In this document: one piece after another, positions 63,913 through 64,000 of the stretch
Position numbering within the stretch: position 1 is the stretch's first letter
Layout: each line of letters begins with the position of its first letter
Assembly: GCA_005239465.1 (NCBI GenBank)
Contig: SPAW01000011.1
Span: 3,196 to 67,195 of the forward strand
From: Nitrospira sp.
GTDB lineage: Bacteria > Nitrospirota > Nitrospiria > Nitrospirales > Nitrospiraceae
Reading direction: 5' to 3'
DNA: 64,000 nt
Program-made: the position numbers and the translations under genes
Notes under the pieces: model-generated
Seen by the model: the letters and a program-made list of their open reading frames with translations, nothing else
Told to the model about the DNA's origin: nothing
Databases searched by the model: none

Positions 63913-64000
63913 ATGAACGCATCCGGTGAATTTCCTGGCAGCATCACGGAAGCCGTCTTTGCCGTCGCGCGCCGCGCTCCCGAACGGGTCGCCATGCAGA
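63913..64000 (+). CDS. Start of a new gene, cut by the window end
   Basis: ATG 63913 begins MNASGEFPGSITEAVFAVAR, then RAPERVAMQ up to the edge. The pattern 'ITEAVFAVARRAPERVAMQ' resembles the N-terminus of AMP-forming acyl-CoA synthetases, but 29 residues are too few to be sure. Confidence 0.5.
   Translation, partial: MNASGEFPGSITEAVFAVARRAPERVAMQ

Overview
The window is a bacterial chromosome segment with densely packed, mostly co-directional genes. Outer-membrane biogenesis genes (Kdo and heptose synthesis, secretin, RND efflux), a type II secretion/type IV pilus hybrid, and the style of the conserved unknown genes suggest a diderm bacterium. My best guess is the phylum Nitrospirota (Nitrospira-like). 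That is an inference from gene content and remembered family resemblance, with no marker rRNA in view.

Layout. 1-3.4 kb: two inverted IS200/IS605-type right ends (omegaRNA-like, no tnpB in view) bracket a pair of small conserved genes, repeat-rich DNA and one nucleotide-sugar dehydrogenase. 3.5-14.4 kb: an 11-gene secretion/pilus-like operon (secretin with TPRs and a cohesin-like tail, pseudopilins, LysM lipoprotein, GspF, GspE, PilM/N/O/P-like proteins). 14.5-17.6 kb: proA and a large unknown protein. 17.6-18.7 kb: decayed DNA with a frameshifted PIN toxin, a small upstream ORF and an IS110 remnant. 18.86-30.4 kb: a pyrimidine cluster with a readable PyrR attenuator (pyrR, pyrB, pyrC, DUF4149-like, carA, sppA, M48 protease, carB), then greA and a SAM-hydroxide adenosyltransferase-type gene. 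30.4-33 kb: lhgO and bioA on the minus strand. 33.2-42.7 kb: lepA, lepB, rfaE1, kdsB, pyrG, kdsA, kdsD, pgsA, plsY, supplying envelope precursors and lipids. 43.1-43.6 kb: a minus-strand two-gene unknown pair. 43.7-52.6 kb: an uncharacterised cluster built around a MutL/GlmL-like ASKHA protein, a barrel/KOW-like protein, four membrane proteins and a Memo-like protein. 52.7-54.5 kb: a frameshifted higB with intact higA between a partial and a complete ppiB copy. 54.7-62.8 kb: an MFS carrier, then a TolC/adaptor/RND heavy-metal-type efflux operon and a cytochrome c. 63.1-64 kb: a dead RND fragment and the start of a new gene.

The most unusual feature is the repeat landscape. One palindromic family (five copies) begins within 0-1 nt of a stop codon in every case and shows compensatory changes in its terminal stem. 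A second palindrome (GGGGACAGTCGCC type) is sometimes nested inside it. Many intergenic spacers are self-complementary hairpins built from short near-tandem words, and each word set is reused at distant loci. The best candidate for an undescribed protein system is the 43.7-52.6 kb MutL-like/membrane cluster.
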